Source: Spirochaetales bacterium
GTDB taxonomy: Bacteria; Spirochaetota; Spirochaetia; DSM-27196; SKKC01
NCBI GenBank assembly: GCA_007126865.1
Contig: SLAN01000305.1
Span: forward strand, 1 to 7,197
Direction: 5' to 3'
DNA length: 7,197 bases
A program made the position numbers and the translations under genes. This document shows, piece by piece, positions 6,586 to 7,197 of this stretch (position 1 is its first letter; each line of letters starts with the position of its first letter). The notes below the pieces were generated by a model, which saw only the letters and a list, made by a program, of their open reading frames with translations, was not told the DNA's origin and did not search any database.

Positions 6586-6590
6586 GGAAG
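6586..6590 (+). promoter_or_regulatory. J-domain gene ribosome binding site
   Basis: GGAAG lies 9 nt before the ATG at 6600. An in-frame stop at 6567-6569 and no other ATG between leave 6600 as the only ATG start. A nearby ATG at 6584 is in another frame. Confidence 0.55.
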
Positions 6591-6599
6591 ACGTCGACA

Positions 6600-7197
6600 A
6601 TGGAACATCGGGCCGATGTGAACGAAACTCCGGTAGACCGCGAGCGACTGTTGCGGGCGCTGACCGACCGGCGTGGCCGGATCGACGAGTCGGAACTGCT
6701 CGAGCGTTTTCTGCCCGGTGAACCCACCGATACTTCTCTGGAGCTGTTCCGCAGGCATTTCGAGCTGTACCATGCGCTCTATTCGCTCGAGGAGAGCGTG
6801 CTCGCTCGCGGGTTGAAGCTCCATATCGGGCTCGCCTGGGTGGAGTTGCACGAGTTGCCGCCGGACGGAGCGTGCCGCTACTTCGACTCCGGATTCTGTC
6901 GGGCCCCGTCCGGTGGAGACGGATACTGTGACTTGCACCGCGATCTGATGCGCCGCCGCGAAGAAGCCGGAGCTCTTGGTCGAGCGTCGCTGAAGAGCTA
7001 CTACCTCGATCGCAGCAACCTGGACACAATGGACGGCACGCGTCTGGAAATGATGATGCAGGGCGTCTATCGCTACGCCTCCAACTACGACGAGGTTGAG
7101 GATGCACGCCGTACCCTGGGATTGGACCGCGACTTTTCGATAGGCCGCCTGCGGCGACGTTTTCGGTATCTGAGCAAACGGGATCACCCCGATTCCG
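6600..7197 (+). CDS. J-domain (DnaJ-like) protein of the DNAJ_related type, 5' part only
   Basis: The frame is open from the ATG at 6600 to the window edge: 199 complete codons, C-terminus missing. The last residues look like a J-domain cut in half: a helix I-like stretch ending in LGLD (173-176), a basic helix II (LRRRFRYLSKR, 184-194), then HPD at 196-198, the motif that stimulates Hsp70 (DnaK) ATPase. The N-terminal part (LELFRRHFELYHALYSLEES, 47-66, and YYLDRSN, 134-140) resembles, from memory, the DNAJ_related family (Pfam PF12339), which places this region ahead of a C-terminal J-domain. Between them is a Cys/His cluster, Cys92, Cys100, Cys110 and His113, suggesting a small metal site; I do not know this as a standard family feature. 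The protein is probably a cytoplasmic DnaK co-chaperone with an unknown client. It follows the cyclase gene by 78 bp on the same strand and may share its transcript. Confidence 0.8.
   Translation, partial: MEHRADVNETPVDRERLLRALTDRRGRIDESELLERFLPGEPTDTSLELFRRHFELYHALYSLEESVLARGLKLHIGLAWVELHELPPDGACRYFDSGFCRAPSGGDGYCDLHRDLMRRREEAGALGRASLKSYYLDRSNLDTMDGTRLEMMMQGVYRYASNYDEVEDARRTLGLDRDFSIGRLRRRFRYLSKRDHPDS

Noticed and set aside
4989..7187. 732-codon open frame antisense to the cyclase and J-domain genes
   Set aside because: Very long but without domain signals, with a composition typical of a GC-rich reverse frame. It opposes a clear cyclase domain and an HPD-bearing frame.

Overview
The window reads as ordinary chromosomal DNA from a GC-rich bacterium, roughly 60% G+C by eye. 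It is densely coding, with clear Shine-Dalgarno sites and sigma-70-type promoters. The phylum cannot be fixed from the sequence alone. The gene set and protein styles give a weak impression of a free-living spirochaete (Spirochaetota), but this is inference only. No insertion sequence, tRNA, rRNA, CRISPR array or phage gene was seen.

Layout: (1) 12-3724, plus strand: two translationally coupled ABC exporter half-transporters that together form an asymmetric heterodimer of the BmrC/BmrD (YheI/YheH), MdlA/MdlB and TM287/288 type. The first subunit carries Asp in place of the catalytic Glu. The second carries a divergent signature (LSVGE). These are the two halves of one degenerate ATP site. (2) 3725-3866: a convergent gap with several GC-rich hairpins but no T tract. 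(3) 3867-4808, minus strand: trxB, thioredoxin reductase, with all FAD, NADPH and CxxC motifs intact. (4) 4809-5099: a divergent regulatory gap. It holds a strong trxB promoter, a hairpin at the predicted 5' end of the trxB mRNA, a 16-bp GC-rich repeat in three tandem copies, and an extended -10 promoter for the next gene. (5) 5100-6521, plus strand: a soluble class III nucleotidyl cyclase with five of the six canonical catalytic residues, an insertion of about 50 residues in the catalytic domain and an unrecognised C-terminal domain. (6) 6522-6599: a short gap with two perfect palindromes. (7) 6600 to the window end, plus strand: the 5' part of a gene for a J-domain protein of the DNAJ_related type, with a central Cys/His cluster. 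The window cuts it just after the HPD motif.

The ABC pair works as one exporter. TrxB supplies thiol reducing power and is independently promoted. The cyclase and the J-domain gene lie head to tail 78 bp apart and may be co-transcribed; nothing in the sequence shows a direct functional link. The most unusual items are the altered cyclase with its novel C-terminal domain, the Cys/His cluster in the J-domain protein, and the tandem repeat block between the two divergent promoters.
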